Source: Tissierella sp. P1
Lineage (GTDB): Bacteria; Bacillota; Clostridia; Tissierellales; Tissierellaceae
NCBI RefSeq assembly: GCF_002266425.1
Contig: NZ_NPMN01000009.1
Location: 62,001 to 126,000 of the forward strand
Direction: 5' to 3'
Length of the DNA: 64,000 bases
Both the position numbers and the translations under genes were made by a program. The notes under the pieces were generated by a model. It had not been told where the DNA came from. It made no database searches and saw only the letters and a list, made by a program, of their open reading frames with translations. Each line of letters begins with the position of its first letter. Position 1 is the stretch's first letter. This document shows, piece by piece, positions 33,668-42,422 of this stretch.

Positions 33668-33934
33668 TTGGAAAAAGATATATTGATTAGGATTCGTAAG
33701 GACATCGAGAAATGTATTGACAAAACTGTAATACTAAGAGCAAATAAGGGTAGAAAAAAGACTATAGTTAGAGAAGGAATATTGGAAGCAGCATACCCTA
33801 ATTTATTTGTTGTGAGGATTAATAACGAATATGATAGTAGTAGAAAAGTATCATATACCTACACAGACATATTGACGGGAACCGTAGAAGTAACTGTTTG
33901 CTCACAAACCCAACCACAGGTAAAAATATCTTAA
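33668..33934 (+). CDS. veg: Veg protein
   Basis: Veg is a small Firmicute protein linked to biofilm gene expression and early outgrowth in Bacillus. The 88 residues contain GRKKTIVREGILEAAYPNLF and SYTYTDILTGTVEVT, the conserved core. The start is TTG at 33668 after GGAAGGTGG. In Bacillus veg lies between ksgA/yabG and ispE; here it also precedes the sipL-like gene and ispE. Two tandem consensus promoters predict very strong constitutive expression, as known for Bacillus veg. Confidence 0.92.
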   Translation: MEKDILIRIRKDIEKCIDKTVILRANKGRKKTIVREGILEAAYPNLFVVRINNEYDSSRKVSYTYTDILTGTVEVTVCSQTQPQVKIS

Positions 33935-33935
33935 A

Positions 33936-33970
33936 AAATAACTGTACATTGATTGTACAGTTATTTTTAT
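33936..33970 (+). terminator. veg terminator
   Basis: AAATAACTGTAC pairs with GTACAGTTATTT across ATTGATT, followed by TTATG. It ends the short veg transcript. Confidence 0.85.
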
Positions 33971-34048
33971 GTCTTTATTCATTATTTAGCACATTTACGC
34001 ATATATATCTTCATAGGATAGTTATATGAAATAATTAGGGGGGATATT

Positions 34049-35596
34049 ATGTCGATTGAGTTAATAAAAGATGTCTTACGGATTGAAGAACTAAGAGGAA
34101 AAGAAGACACCCAAGCCTTAGTAGAAACGGAAATTTACTTAAATCCATCAAAAGCAGATCTAGGGAAGGTACTTTGGACAGACGGTCTAGTAGAAATACT
34201 TAGTACTAAAGTAATAAGAGATAGGCTAGTAATATCAGGAGTAGTAAAATTTAAAGTAGTCTATAAATCACAAGAAGAGGAAAATAATATATATACAATA
34301 GATGCTAACGCAGATTTTAGAGAGGAAATAGAAATATCAGGGATTACGGAAGATATGTCAGCAACTATAAAATCTAATATTGAATACATAGAGGAAGAGA
34401 TATTAGATGAGAGAAAATTATCTCTAAAGGCCCTAGTAAGTCTTGAAGGGAAAGTAGAGCAGGTCAATAATATAGAGATAATTAAGGATATAGGAGAAAA
34501 GCAAAACCTACAGACATTAAAAGAAACCATTAAGTATAAGGAGATTTATGGTAGAGAAACATCCTATGCTATTGTAAAGGAAGCTTTTGAAATAGGGGAA
34601 GAAAAGCCAGCAATGGAAGAAATACTTAAGATGACTATACAGGCTTACGAGCAGGAAGCCACAGTGGTAGAAGATAGAATAATAGTTTCGGGTATGGTAA
34701 ACGCTAGGATAGTTTATTATGGAGAAAATAGAATTGCCACAGTGGAAGAGGAAATACCTTTCAATCATTTTTTAGAAATGCCCGGAGCATTAGCTGGAGC
34801 TCAGGAAGAACTTATGATAGAAGTGGTGGAAGGAAGCTATGAGGTATTGGAGAATGATGAAGGAGAACTTAAAATATTAGACATAGAAGCAAAACTAAGA
34901 ATATCAGGTCTAGCTTATTCAGAAAATGAAAAAAATCTAATAGTAGATGCATATTCAACTAAGGAAAAAATTAAAATAGGAATAGGAGAAATTAATTTAA
35001 TTGAAAACATAAAAAGCACAATTCACAGAGAAAATATATTGAAAGATTTGTCTGAGTATAGAATAAAGGAAATATATAATATATCAGGGCACCCAACTAT
35101 TATAGACAGCAGAATTATAGATGATGAGCTAGTAGTAGAAGGAATTCTTTCATTACATGGAATTTATCTGGACTCTGATACTGATGAAATCAATACTTTG
35201 AGAGAGGAGATTCCATATAAATATTATTTGCCTATGGAAGAAAAAGTTATAGATCCACTGATAGATATAAGTTTAGATTTAGAATCTATTAAATCAAATA
35301 TGTCTAAAGATATATTTGTTATAGAAGGAGCTATAAAACATAAAATAAAAATCAATAGAAATAGATTATTATCTGTAATAAATTCATTGGAAGAAACAGG
35401 AGAGATAATAGATAAGAAAAATCGTCCTAGCATAACAATTTATATAGTACAAAGAAATGATATATTATGGGATATAGCTAAAAGATATAATACAACAATA
35501 GAAGAAATATTACAGGCGAATGAGAATTTAAGTCCAAACAATATACTGCCAGGAGAGAAAATAATCATTGAAAAAACAATAGATATATCTTTTTAA
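34049..35596 (+). CDS. SipL-like spore morphogenesis protein (DUF3794, LysM)
   Basis: The 515-residue protein has three DUF3794 (SPOCS-like) repeats over about 25-445, each marked by an IVSG/VISG strand pair, and one C-terminal LysM domain (about 462-510; YIVQRNDILWDIAKRYNTT and NENLSPNNILPGEKI). This is the architecture of Clostridioides SipL, which binds the coat ATPase SpoIVA around the forespore. No signal peptide is seen, in line with action in the mother-cell cytosol. The SD is GGGGGG before ATG. It lies between veg and ispE. Function is inferred from architecture. Confidence 0.85.
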   Translation: MSIELIKDVLRIEELRGKEDTQALVETEIYLNPSKADLGKVLWTDGLVEILSTKVIRDRLVISGVVKFKVVYKSQEEENNIYTIDANADFREEIEISGITEDMSATIKSNIEYIEEEILDERKLSLKALVSLEGKVEQVNNIEIIKDIGEKQNLQTLKETIKYKEIYGRETSYAIVKEAFEIGEEKPAMEEILKMTIQAYEQEATVVEDRIIVSGMVNARIVYYGENRIATVEEEIPFNHFLEMPGALAGAQEELMIEVVEGSYEVLENDEGELKILDIEAKLRISGLAYSENEKNLIVDAYSTKEKIKIGIGEINLIENIKSTIHRENILKDLSEYRIKEIYNISGHPTIIDSRIIDDELVVEGILSLHGIYLDSDTDEINTLREEIPYKYYLPMEEKVIDPLIDISLDLESIKSNMSKDIFVIEGAIKHKIKINRNRLLSVINSLEETGEIIDKKNRPSITIYIVQRNDILWDIAKRYNTTIEEILQANENLSPNNILPGEKIIIEKTIDISF

Positions 35597-35668
35597 ATTT
35601 GCATCTTTATAGTATCGTAGGAACTATGATATAATGGAAAGGTAAATTTTCACAAGGGAGAAGTTTAA

Positions 35669-36523
35669 ATGAGAGAAATCGTATTAGAGTCCTACGGTAA
35701 AATCAATCTAGGTCTCGATGTATTATATAAAAGAGAAGACGGTTATCACGAAATAAGTACTATAATGCAGCAAATAAATCTTAGTGACACATTGATTATG
35801 AGAGAAATCGAAGAAGATATAGAATTAGATTGCAATAATAAAGAGCTTCCGCTAGATTCTACAAATTTAGTATATTGTGCATGGAAAAAGATGCAGGAAA
35901 AAATTGGCATAAATAAGGGTATTCAAATAAATATACACAAAAAGATTCCTATAGCAGCTGGATTGGCAGGAGGTAGTGCGAATGCAGCTGCTGTTTTAAA
36001 GGGACTAAATCAACTTTGGGGACTAAACTTAAGTGAAGAAGAATTAAGAGAAATAGGAATCGAAATTGGTGCAGATGTTCCATATTGTATTATGGGAGGA
36101 ACCGCCTTAGCGGAGGGCATAGGTGAAAGATTAACGAAAATTAAGTCATTTAAAGATAAGGATATACTATTAGTTAACCCAGGTATAGGTGTTTCAACTA
36201 CTGAGGTATATGGAAGTCTTAGACTAAATAAAGAAGCGAGAATGGATGTACAAAAAATAATATCTTCTATAGAAAGAGATGATATTAAATCTGTGGCAGA
36301 TAATATAACTAATGTCATGGAAAAGGTAGTTATAGAAAAGAATCCTATTATATCTGAAATTAAGAGAGATATGGTGAGTTATGGTGCCTTAGGTGCTCTT
36401 ATGAGTGGTAGTGGTCCAACAGTCTTTGGGCTATTCGATGATATGGATAAACTTAAATTTTGCAGGAGAATCTTAACAGAAAAATATTCTAAAGGGATAG
36501 TTCTTTTGGCAAAGACAATTTAA
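35669..36523 (+). CDS. ispE: 4-Diphosphocytidyl-2-C-methyl-D-erythritol kinase
   Basis: IspE phosphorylates the CDP-methylerythritol intermediate of the non-mevalonate isoprenoid pathway. It belongs to the GHMP kinases: SYGKINLGLDV at the start, PIAAGLAGGSANAAA as the ATP loop, DVPYCIMGGTALAEGIGE, and LMSGSGPTVFGLF near the end. At 284 residues it is complete. It follows the usual veg-ispE order of Firmicutes, and may be cotranscribed with the germination genes downstream since no terminator separates them. Confidence 0.95.
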   Translation: MREIVLESYGKINLGLDVLYKREDGYHEISTIMQQINLSDTLIMREIEEDIELDCNNKELPLDSTNLVYCAWKKMQEKIGINKGIQINIHKKIPIAAGLAGGSANAAAVLKGLNQLWGLNLSEEELREIGIEIGADVPYCIMGGTALAEGIGERLTKIKSFKDKDILLVNPGIGVSTTEVYGSLRLNKEARMDVQKIISSIERDDIKSVADNITNVMEKVVIEKNPIISEIKRDMVSYGALGALMSGSGPTVFGLFDDMDKLKFCRRILTEKYSKGIVLLAKTI

Positions 36524-36584
36524 TACTAAGATGTATATATTACCCATCTTTTGTAAAGTATATAAATTACAGGAGGTGGGTTTT

Positions 36585-36794
36585 TTGTTTTCTAAATTAC
36601 TTCAAGCATTAAAAGGAATCATTAGTAATTATACTATTTTGATGATAATTGCTGTGGGAATCTTTACTCTAGTAGTTGATGGAAGAAGATATAAACAAAA
36701 AGGATATATGAGAGAACTAAAGATAGTTAAGATTATATCTTATTCCTATATGGTCATAGGTGGTTTGATGTTTATTCTATTATTAATGATGTAG
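36585..36794 (+). CDS. Small CLC_0170-like membrane protein
   Basis: The 69-residue product has two hydrophobic helices flanking a basic loop (DGRRYKQKGYMRELK). This resembles the short clostridial CLC_0170-type proteins that often sit next to germinant receptor genes; the identification is moderate. TTG at 36585 follows a perfect AGGAGGTGG. It sits between ispE and the GerKA-like gene with only 11 nt to the latter, so it may be an accessory of the germination receptor, comparable to the small D subunits of some Ger operons. Function is unknown. Confidence 0.65.
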   Translation: MFSKLLQALKGIISNYTILMIIAVGIFTLVVDGRRYKQKGYMRELKIVKIISYSYMVIGGLMFILLLMM

Positions 36795-36805
36795 GAGGGT
36801 AATGT

Positions 36806-38320
36806 ATGCAAAAAATATTACTCAAAGATCTAGAGAAAAATGAAGAAGTATTTAAGACGTTATTTACTGATTGCGATGATATAATATTTAGAAAAATAGA
36901 GATAGGCGATGTTTACAGGGTAAAGATGACTTTAATATATATAGATGGATTAGTAAATAAGGAATATATTGCAGAGCATGCTATTTATTCGTTATTTATA
37001 GAAGAAGAGATAAAAACTTTCTCCCTCAAGGGCTTTAAGACCCCTTTAATAGATATAATTTCAAAAGAGACTTTGACGACCATAGATGTAAAAGAAGAAT
37101 TTCATATAGATAATATAGTAAATTCAGTACTTTCTGGTGATACAGTAATCTTAATTGACAAAGTGGATAAATGTTTGGTATTTGATTCTAAGGGTTGGGC
37201 TTCTAGAAGTATTAGCGAGCCACAGACGGAAACAGTAATAAGAGGACCAAGGGATGGATTTACTGAATCAGTAAAGGTAAATATGACCTTAGTCAGAAGA
37301 AGAATAAAGGACACAAACTTAAAAATTAAGATGCAAACAGTAGGTAGAAGATCTCAGACTAGTTTAGCAATAATGTATATGGAAGATATAGTAGATAAAA
37401 CCTTAGTACGAGAAGTGAATGAAAGATTAAAGTCTGTTGATATTGATGCCGTATTAGATAGTTCTATGCTGGAAAATTTAATAGAGGATAATTATATGTC
37501 TGCATTTCCTCAAATAGAGAATACAGAAAGACCAGATTCAGCGGCGGCAGCTCTCTATGAGGGCCGTGTAGTTATTATAGTAGATAATTCACCTTTTGCA
37601 CTAATAGTACCTGCCACAGTAGGTACACTGCTACAATCATCAGAGGATTATTATACTAGATGGCAAGAAGCTCAGGGAGTTAGGATTTTAAGACTGATAG
37701 CAGTGGCCCTGTCCCTTCTATCTCCTGCTCTCTATATAGCTATTATCTCGTATCATCCAGGGCTGCTTCCTACAAAATTAACATATTATTTAGCAGCCAG
37801 TAGAATCAATGTACCCTTTCCAGCAGTCGTAGAAACTTTTTTAATGGAAGTTACCATCGAACTTATAAGAGAAGCTGGCACAAGGATTTCTGGCCCTATA
37901 GGTACTACCATAGGGATAGTAGGTGGGCTTATAATCGGTCAAGCAGCAGTAGAAGCAGGGATAGTAAGTGCTATTTTAATAATTATAGTAGCTATAACTA
38001 CCATAGCTTCATTTGCCATACCTAGCTATGAATTTGCAGCAGGTTTAAGAGTCTGGAGATTTATACTTATTTTAGGTGCAGCTATCTTTGGGCTATACGG
38101 CATAATGCTTGGAGTTATTCTCTTAGGGACACATCTGATTAAATTAAATAGTTTTGGTGTACCATTTACATCACCATATTCAGGTTTAGGAGTAAGGACT
38201 GGTGAGCTAAAGGATACTTTAACTAAGGCACCAATTCAAGAACTTAAGGAGAGACCTACCTTCACACGACCAAGGAATAAGATAAGGATGAGGAGATCTT
38301 GGAAAGATGAGAGAAAGTAA
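36806..38320 (+). CDS. gerKA: Spore germination receptor subunit A (GerA/GerKA family)
   Basis: This is the A subunit of a nutrient germinant receptor in the spore inner membrane. The cytosolic N-terminal domain (about 1-270) includes GPRDGFTESVKVNMTLVRRRI and GRRSQTSLAIMYMEDI, highly conserved in the family. A C-terminal membrane part has about five helices and RISGPIGTTIGIVGGLIIGQ-type blocks. At 504 residues it is typical. It overlaps the B subunit gene by 14 nt, so the three ger genes form one unit. The germinant is not predictable from sequence. Confidence 0.92.
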   Translation: MQKILLKDLEKNEEVFKTLFTDCDDIIFRKIEIGDVYRVKMTLIYIDGLVNKEYIAEHAIYSLFIEEEIKTFSLKGFKTPLIDIISKETLTTIDVKEEFHIDNIVNSVLSGDTVILIDKVDKCLVFDSKGWASRSISEPQTETVIRGPRDGFTESVKVNMTLVRRRIKDTNLKIKMQTVGRRSQTSLAIMYMEDIVDKTLVREVNERLKSVDIDAVLDSSMLENLIEDNYMSAFPQIENTERPDSAAAALYEGRVVIIVDNSPFALIVPATVGTLLQSSEDYYTRWQEAQGVRILRLIAVALSLLSPALYIAIISYHPGLLPTKLTYYLAASRINVPFPAVVETFLMEVTIELIREAGTRISGPIGTTIGIVGGLIIGQAAVEAGIVSAILIIIVAITTIASFAIPSYEFAAGLRVWRFILILGAAIFGLYGIMLGVILLGTHLIKLNSFGVPFTSPYSGLGVRTGELKDTLTKAPIQELKERPTFTRPRNKIRMRRSWKDERK

Positions 38321-39401
38321 TAAAATATCAACTAAACAAATAAGGGCATTAGTAGTTTCCACCATAGTAGGAGTAGGTGTATTATCACTTCCTAATGAAG
38401 TAGCGGTACTTCTCGGTAAAGATGGATGGATAGCCATAATAATCGGTGGATTACTTATGGCTGCTGGGATTGTAATTATCAACAAATTATTTGATCTCTA
38501 TCCAGATAAAGATTTCTTTGAGATAGGTGAGGAAGTGTTAGGGAAGTGGATATTTAATATATTCCTTATTTTTGTATTTTCTTATCTTGTAGCCTTGATG
38601 TCTTCTGTTGCCAGAAATCTAGATGAAATATTGAAGGCATTTCTTTTAGAGACTACACCAACTGAGATAATGATAGTGACTTTTGTACTTACTACATCCT
38701 ATATAGCTAGATCTGAAATTCAAATAATTGGTAGGGCAGCATATCTTATATATCCAGTTATATTAGGATTCATAATATTTTTGATATTTGTATCATTGCC
38801 AAATTCAGATTTTACTAATATACTTCCTGTATTTCAGTCTAGTATGAAAGGCTTACCCAAGAGTATAGAGGTTAGCTTTTTTAGTTATCTTGGATTTGAA
38901 ATATTATTATTTTCAATACCCTTTACTGAAGAAAGGAAAAAAACTCTTAAGGCTAGTCTTACAGGAATTGGAATTGTAATGGCTATGTATGTCATCATAT
39001 TTATACTTTGTTTGTCCCAATATGGAATACATCACTTACAAAGGCAAACTTTTCCTACATTATCTATTATAAAGGAGATTGATTTGCCAGGATATTTTAT
39101 AGAAAACTTAGATGAACTAGTGATGGCTATCTGGGTTTTAATTGTATTTGCAACTATGGCTTCGACCTATTACTCTGCGGGAAAGGTTCTATCAAAGTTA
39201 TTTATTACAAGAGACCATAGTTTGTTTATTATACCTCTACTGCCAATTGTATATATAGTATCATTAATTCCTCAGAACATTATAGATGTAAAAAAACAAT
39301 TAGGAACATTTATAAATTACTCTGGATTAGTATCAATATTTATATTACCTATATTAATTTATTGTATTGGATATATAAAGTTAAGGTGGAAAAGAAGATG
39401 A
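38307..39401 (+). CDS. gerKB: Spore germination receptor subunit B (permease-like)
   Basis: This is the B subunit, an amino acid permease-like protein of the GerAB/APC superfamily with about ten membrane helices. ISTKQIRALVVSTIVGVGVLSLP at the start is the typical first helix and substrate-site region. At 364 residues it is normal. In GerA-type receptors the B subunit binds the germinant, and in Bacillus it is often an amino acid. It overlaps gerKA upstream and gerKC downstream (ATGA-like), indicating tight coupling. Confidence 0.92.
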   Translation: MRESNKISTKQIRALVVSTIVGVGVLSLPNEVAVLLGKDGWIAIIIGGLLMAAGIVIINKLFDLYPDKDFFEIGEEVLGKWIFNIFLIFVFSYLVALMSSVARNLDEILKAFLLETTPTEIMIVTFVLTTSYIARSEIQIIGRAAYLIYPVILGFIIFLIFVSLPNSDFTNILPVFQSSMKGLPKSIEVSFFSYLGFEILLFSIPFTEERKKTLKASLTGIGIVMAMYVIIFILCLSQYGIHHLQRQTFPTLSIIKEIDLPGYFIENLDELVMAIWVLIVFATMASTYYSAGKVLSKLFITRDHSLFIIPLLPIVYIVSLIPQNIIDVKKQLGTFINYSGLVSIFILPILIYCIGYIKLRWKRR

Positions 39402-40525
39402 AGAAATTCAAACTAATATTAATTATAATAATTTTAACCTTTTTAACTACAGGGTGTTGGGATATGGTAGAAATAAACCAAAGATTATTTCCCTATTCCA
39501 TAGGAGTAGATTTAAATGATGGAGAAGGAGAAAAATATATTATAACCATATCATATCCAAATATAAATACCATAGGAAAGAATGCAACCCAGCAGGAAAG
39601 GGTCCATGTAATATCAACTATAGCACCATCTGTTTTTCAGGGAAGCTCTCAATTACATACAAGGTTGCAATATCCATTTTATTTTAAGCATCTGAGACTG
39701 CTAGTATTAGGGCATGAAGTTGCTAGAGATGAAGAAGCAATTAGAGAAATATTAGATGGACTTAATAGAGATTTTGTTATAAATAAAAAAACACGACTTG
39801 TAATGGCAGAAGAAAAAGCCAGAGATTTACTTCTAGCTGTACCAGAAGCTAAAAGACAAGAAGTCATAGAAGGAACTCTCTTTAGTATGCTCAGACGAAC
39901 AAGGACTACATCGAGATATACACCTCAAACTCTAACTGGATTCATTAAAAACACAGATATTGGAGGTGTGGCGTTGATGCCTAGGACTGCAGCTCATGGT
40001 GAAGATATAAAAGTATTTGGGGCATGTATATTTAAAAATTATGAATTCATAGGTCATTTAGGAGAACTGGAAAATAGAGCGATATCATTAATAAGAGGTA
40101 GTGTCAAGTCAGATATAATAGATGCTAAACTTGGAGATGCTGCTATATCATATTCATTAACTGATGCAAGCGCCAAAAAGAAATTAGTAAGAGAGGGAGA
40201 AAATTTAAAAGTAAGAATAGATGTGGAGTTAGAGGGAGCATTACAAGAATATATCTTAAGAGATAATCCTTTAATCGACAGTGCTAGCACACTAAAAGAT
40301 ATGGAAAAAGCAATAGAGACAAAATTAAAAGAAGAAATAAATAAGACTCTGAAGTTGCTGCAGAAAGAATATAAGGCAGATGCCATAGGGGTGGGAGAGT
40401 ATATATCTAAATTTCATCCAAAGGTATGGAAAGAAGTATCAAAAGATTGGGATGAGATTTTTTCTCAAATGGATATAGAAGTAGCATTAACTGTTGAGAT
40501 AAGAAGAAGAGGATTGGTGCAGTGA
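39398..40525 (+). CDS. gerKC: Spore germination receptor lipoprotein C (Ger(x)C family)
   Basis: The C subunit is a lipoprotein on the outer face of the spore inner membrane. A signal peptide with lipobox LTTGC (cysteine about residue 18) is followed by WDMVEINQR, the conserved Ger(x)C start, and GVDLNDGE. The C-terminal domain holds the family's alternating beta structure, ending in VALTVEIRRRG. ATG 39398 is used, giving a 375-residue product; a longer in-frame ATG at 39362 lies inside gerKB. It is the last gene of the receptor operon before a long hairpin. Confidence 0.92.
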   Translation: MKKFKLILIIIILTFLTTGCWDMVEINQRLFPYSIGVDLNDGEGEKYIITISYPNINTIGKNATQQERVHVISTIAPSVFQGSSQLHTRLQYPFYFKHLRLLVLGHEVARDEEAIREILDGLNRDFVINKKTRLVMAEEKARDLLLAVPEAKRQEVIEGTLFSMLRRTRTTSRYTPQTLTGFIKNTDIGGVALMPRTAAHGEDIKVFGACIFKNYEFIGHLGELENRAISLIRGSVKSDIIDAKLGDAAISYSLTDASAKKKLVREGENLKVRIDVELEGALQEYILRDNPLIDSASTLKDMEKAIETKLKEEINKTLKLLQKEYKADAIGVGEYISKFHPKVWKEVSKDWDEIFSQMDIEVALTVEIRRRGLVQ

Positions 40526-40551
40526 CAATTGAGAGATAATTGAGAAACAGT

Positions 40552-40631
40552 AACTATAAAAAATGTAGAGCCTTCTGATGAACTTATATACTGAGATATA
40601 AGGCTGCACAATTTTTTATAGTTATTTTTAT
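40552..40631 (+). terminator. Terminator of the germination receptor operon
   Basis: AACTATAAAAAATGT and GAGCCTT pair with AAGGCT and ATTTTTTATAGTT across a 30-nt loop, followed by ATTTTTATT. Confidence 0.65.
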
Positions 40632-40641
40632 TGGAAAATAT

Positions 40642-40669
40642 GTATAAAGAAACTATATTTGGCAAGAAT
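40642..40669 (+). promoter_or_regulatory. Possible SigF/SigG-type promoter of spoIIR
   Basis: GTATA (40642-40646) and GGCAAGAAT (40661-40669) resemble the forespore promoter consensus, with a 14-nt spacer, slightly short. spoIIR is SigF-controlled in Bacillus, which supports the reading. Confidence 0.35.
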
Positions 40670-40710
40670 TATAATACAAATCTAGGACAAGCAAATAGGA
40701 GGTCAAGTAT

Positions 40711-41409
40711 ATGAAATACAAAAAATTAATACTGCTATTATCCTTATTTATTATTAGTTTTACCTATATAATACACCCATTGATAGAAAATAAAGCAAAA
40801 GAAGGTTTCAAGGATGAAATTATTAGATTTCATATAAGAGCTAATAGTGATAAAGAAGAAGATCAAGCTTTAAAACTTAAAATTAGAGATGAAATATTAA
40901 AAGAAATGAATGATAAGTTCAGAGATACCAAATCTATAGGAGAAAGTAGAAGAATAATAAAAGATAATATGGAAGAGATGAAGTACATAACAGAGAGAGT
41001 AATAGAGGAAGAAGGAAGAGATTATAATGTAGCAGTGACCCTTGGACAAGATAATTTTCCTACAAGAAAGTATGGAAATTTAGTACTTCCATCGGGAGAA
41101 TATGAGACATTACTCATTACACTTGGAGAAGGAAAAGGTCAAAATTGGTGGTGTGTAATGTTTCCTCCACTATGTTTTGTAGATGTTACACATTCAGTGG
41201 CTTATAATCTAGAGAAAGAATTGGAGATGACCTTAGAAGAAGAACAGCCAAAATTAAAATTAAAGTGGAAGACAGCAGAAATTGTGAAAAAATTTAAAAA
41301 AGATAAGAAAAAAGATAATAAGAAAGAAAATAATAAGAAAGAAGAATTAACCAAAGAACAAAAAATAAATGAAGTCAATAAATATAAGGAAATAATGAGC
41401 CTGCAATAA
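40711..41409 (+). CDS. spoIIR: Stage II sporulation protein R
   Basis: SpoIIR is the signal protein made in the forespore and secreted into the intermembrane space, where it triggers SpoIIGA to process pro-SigE in the mother cell. A membrane or signal helix (about 5-22) is followed by IRFHIRANSDKEEDQALKLK, the diagnostic block, and LPSGEYETLLITLGEGKGQN with WWCVMFPPLCFVD. The 232-residue protein ends with a Lys- and Glu-rich tail (about 190-225) that looks disordered. An AGGAGG site precedes the ATG; a terminator overlaps the stop codon. Confidence 0.93.
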   Translation: MKYKKLILLLSLFIISFTYIIHPLIENKAKEGFKDEIIRFHIRANSDKEEDQALKLKIRDEILKEMNDKFRDTKSIGESRRIIKDNMEEMKYITERVIEEEGRDYNVAVTLGQDNFPTRKYGNLVLPSGEYETLLITLGEGKGQNWWCVMFPPLCFVDVTHSVAYNLEKELEMTLEEEQPKLKLKWKTAEIVKKFKKDKKKDNKKENNKKEELTKEQKINEVNKYKEIMSLQ

Positions 41410-41437
41410 TTATTATAGTTATTGCAGGTTTTAATAT
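41400..41437 (+). terminator. spoIIR terminator overlapping its stop codon
   Basis: CCTGCAATAA pairs with TTATTGCAGG and is followed by TTTTAATATTTT. The spoIIR TAA forms part of the stem. Confidence 0.85.
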
Positions 41438-41471
41438 TTTCATGTATAAAATATGGAAATTTACTAAAAAT

Positions 41472-41685
41472 AAGAAAAAGCTCCTATTAAAACATTTTAA
41501 AGGTAATTTTTCTTGATACCCATTGACGTAAAGTTATTTTATGAAAATAAAATATAGAGAACTTATCATTGGGTTATAAGAAGAAGCTCCTGTTAAAACA
41601 TCTTTAAGGTAGCTTTTCTTGAAACCCATTGATGTAAAGTTCTTTTTATAGGGATAAAATAGGAGAGAACTTATCATTGGGCTAT
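41472..41685 (+). ncRNA. Tandem structured-RNA repeat upstream of sleB
   Basis: Two head-to-tail copies of about 107 bp (41472-41577 and 41578-41685) are roughly 80 percent identical. Each can form hairpin A (AAGAA...AAGCTCC pairing with GG...TTCTT) and hairpin B, whose outer ACCCA pairs with TGGGT or TGGGC and whose inner AAGTT pairs with AACTT, around a conserved internal loop TTGAYGTA/ATCAT. Copy 2 extends the inner helix to AAGTTCT/AGAACTT and hairpin A to AAGCT/AGCTT. No coding frame fits. The element ends 13 nt before the sleB ribosome site. It may be a tandem riboswitch-like element or a duplicated small RNA. I do not recognise the class. Confidence 0.55.
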
Positions 41686-41715
41686 AGGAAAAAACAATGA
41701 AAGGAGTAAATAATC

Positions 41716-42411
41716 TTGAAGAAATTCATTATAATCACAACTGCTTTAACAATGTTGTTTCTTTCAGTTTTTCTTTTCTACGAGCCAACAGCCACGAACT
41801 ATAATTCATTATTCAGCCCTAGAACCCTATATTGGGGAGTACAGGGGAATGATGTAAGAACAGTGCAAGATAAACTTCTCAGATGGAGATATTATGATGG
41901 CAGTGTAGATGGAATATATGGCGCAAGAACCTATAGAGCTGTTAGAAAGTTTCAAGCTAAAAATGGTTTGAAGGTAGATGGAATAGTAGGACCTTCCACT
42001 GCTAAAGCCTTAGGTATGGCAACAACTACAACTGCGGCACAGACTCAAGGTGTAAATAGAAAAGCTGATGAGTATCTTTTAGCAAGAACTATTCATGGTG
42101 AAGCAAGGGGAGAACCTTATGTAGGTAAGGTTGCCGTAGCGGCAGTAGTTCTTAACAGAACAAGAAGTTCTTCTTTTCCAAATACTATAGCTGGAGTAGT
42201 ATATCAGCCTCTAGCATTTACAGCAGTAGCTGATGGACAAATAAATCTAACTCCAAATAAAGATTCCATAAAAGCAGCAAGGGATGCTTTAAATGGTTGG
42301 GATCCGACTTATGGTTGTCTCTATTATTGGAATCCAGCCACTGCCACATCCAAATGGATATGGTCTAGAAAGGTAACGCTAAAAATTGGTAAACACTGGT
42401 TTGGAATATAG
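41716..42411 (+). CDS. sleB: Spore cortex-lytic enzyme SleB
   Basis: SleB is the lytic transglycosylase that breaks down muramic-delta-lactam cortex peptidoglycan during germination. A signal peptide (about 1-25) is followed by a peptidoglycan-binding domain (about 38-100; WGVQGNDVRTVQDKLLRW, VDGIYGARTYRAVRKFQ) and the hydrolase-2 catalytic domain (about 115-231; ARTIHGEARGEPYVGKVAVA, which holds the catalytic glutamate, and PLAFTAV). At 231 residues it is normal. TTG at 41716 follows AAAGGAG. It is paired with ypeB 11 nt later, the conserved operon. Confidence 0.94.
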   Translation: MKKFIIITTALTMLFLSVFLFYEPTATNYNSLFSPRTLYWGVQGNDVRTVQDKLLRWRYYDGSVDGIYGARTYRAVRKFQAKNGLKVDGIVGPSTAKALGMATTTTAAQTQGVNRKADEYLLARTIHGEARGEPYVGKVAVAAVVLNRTRSSSFPNTIAGVVYQPLAFTAVADGQINLTPNKDSIKAARDALNGWDPTYGCLYYWNPATATSKWIWSRKVTLKIGKHWFGI

Positions 42412-42422
42412 GAGGTGAAATC

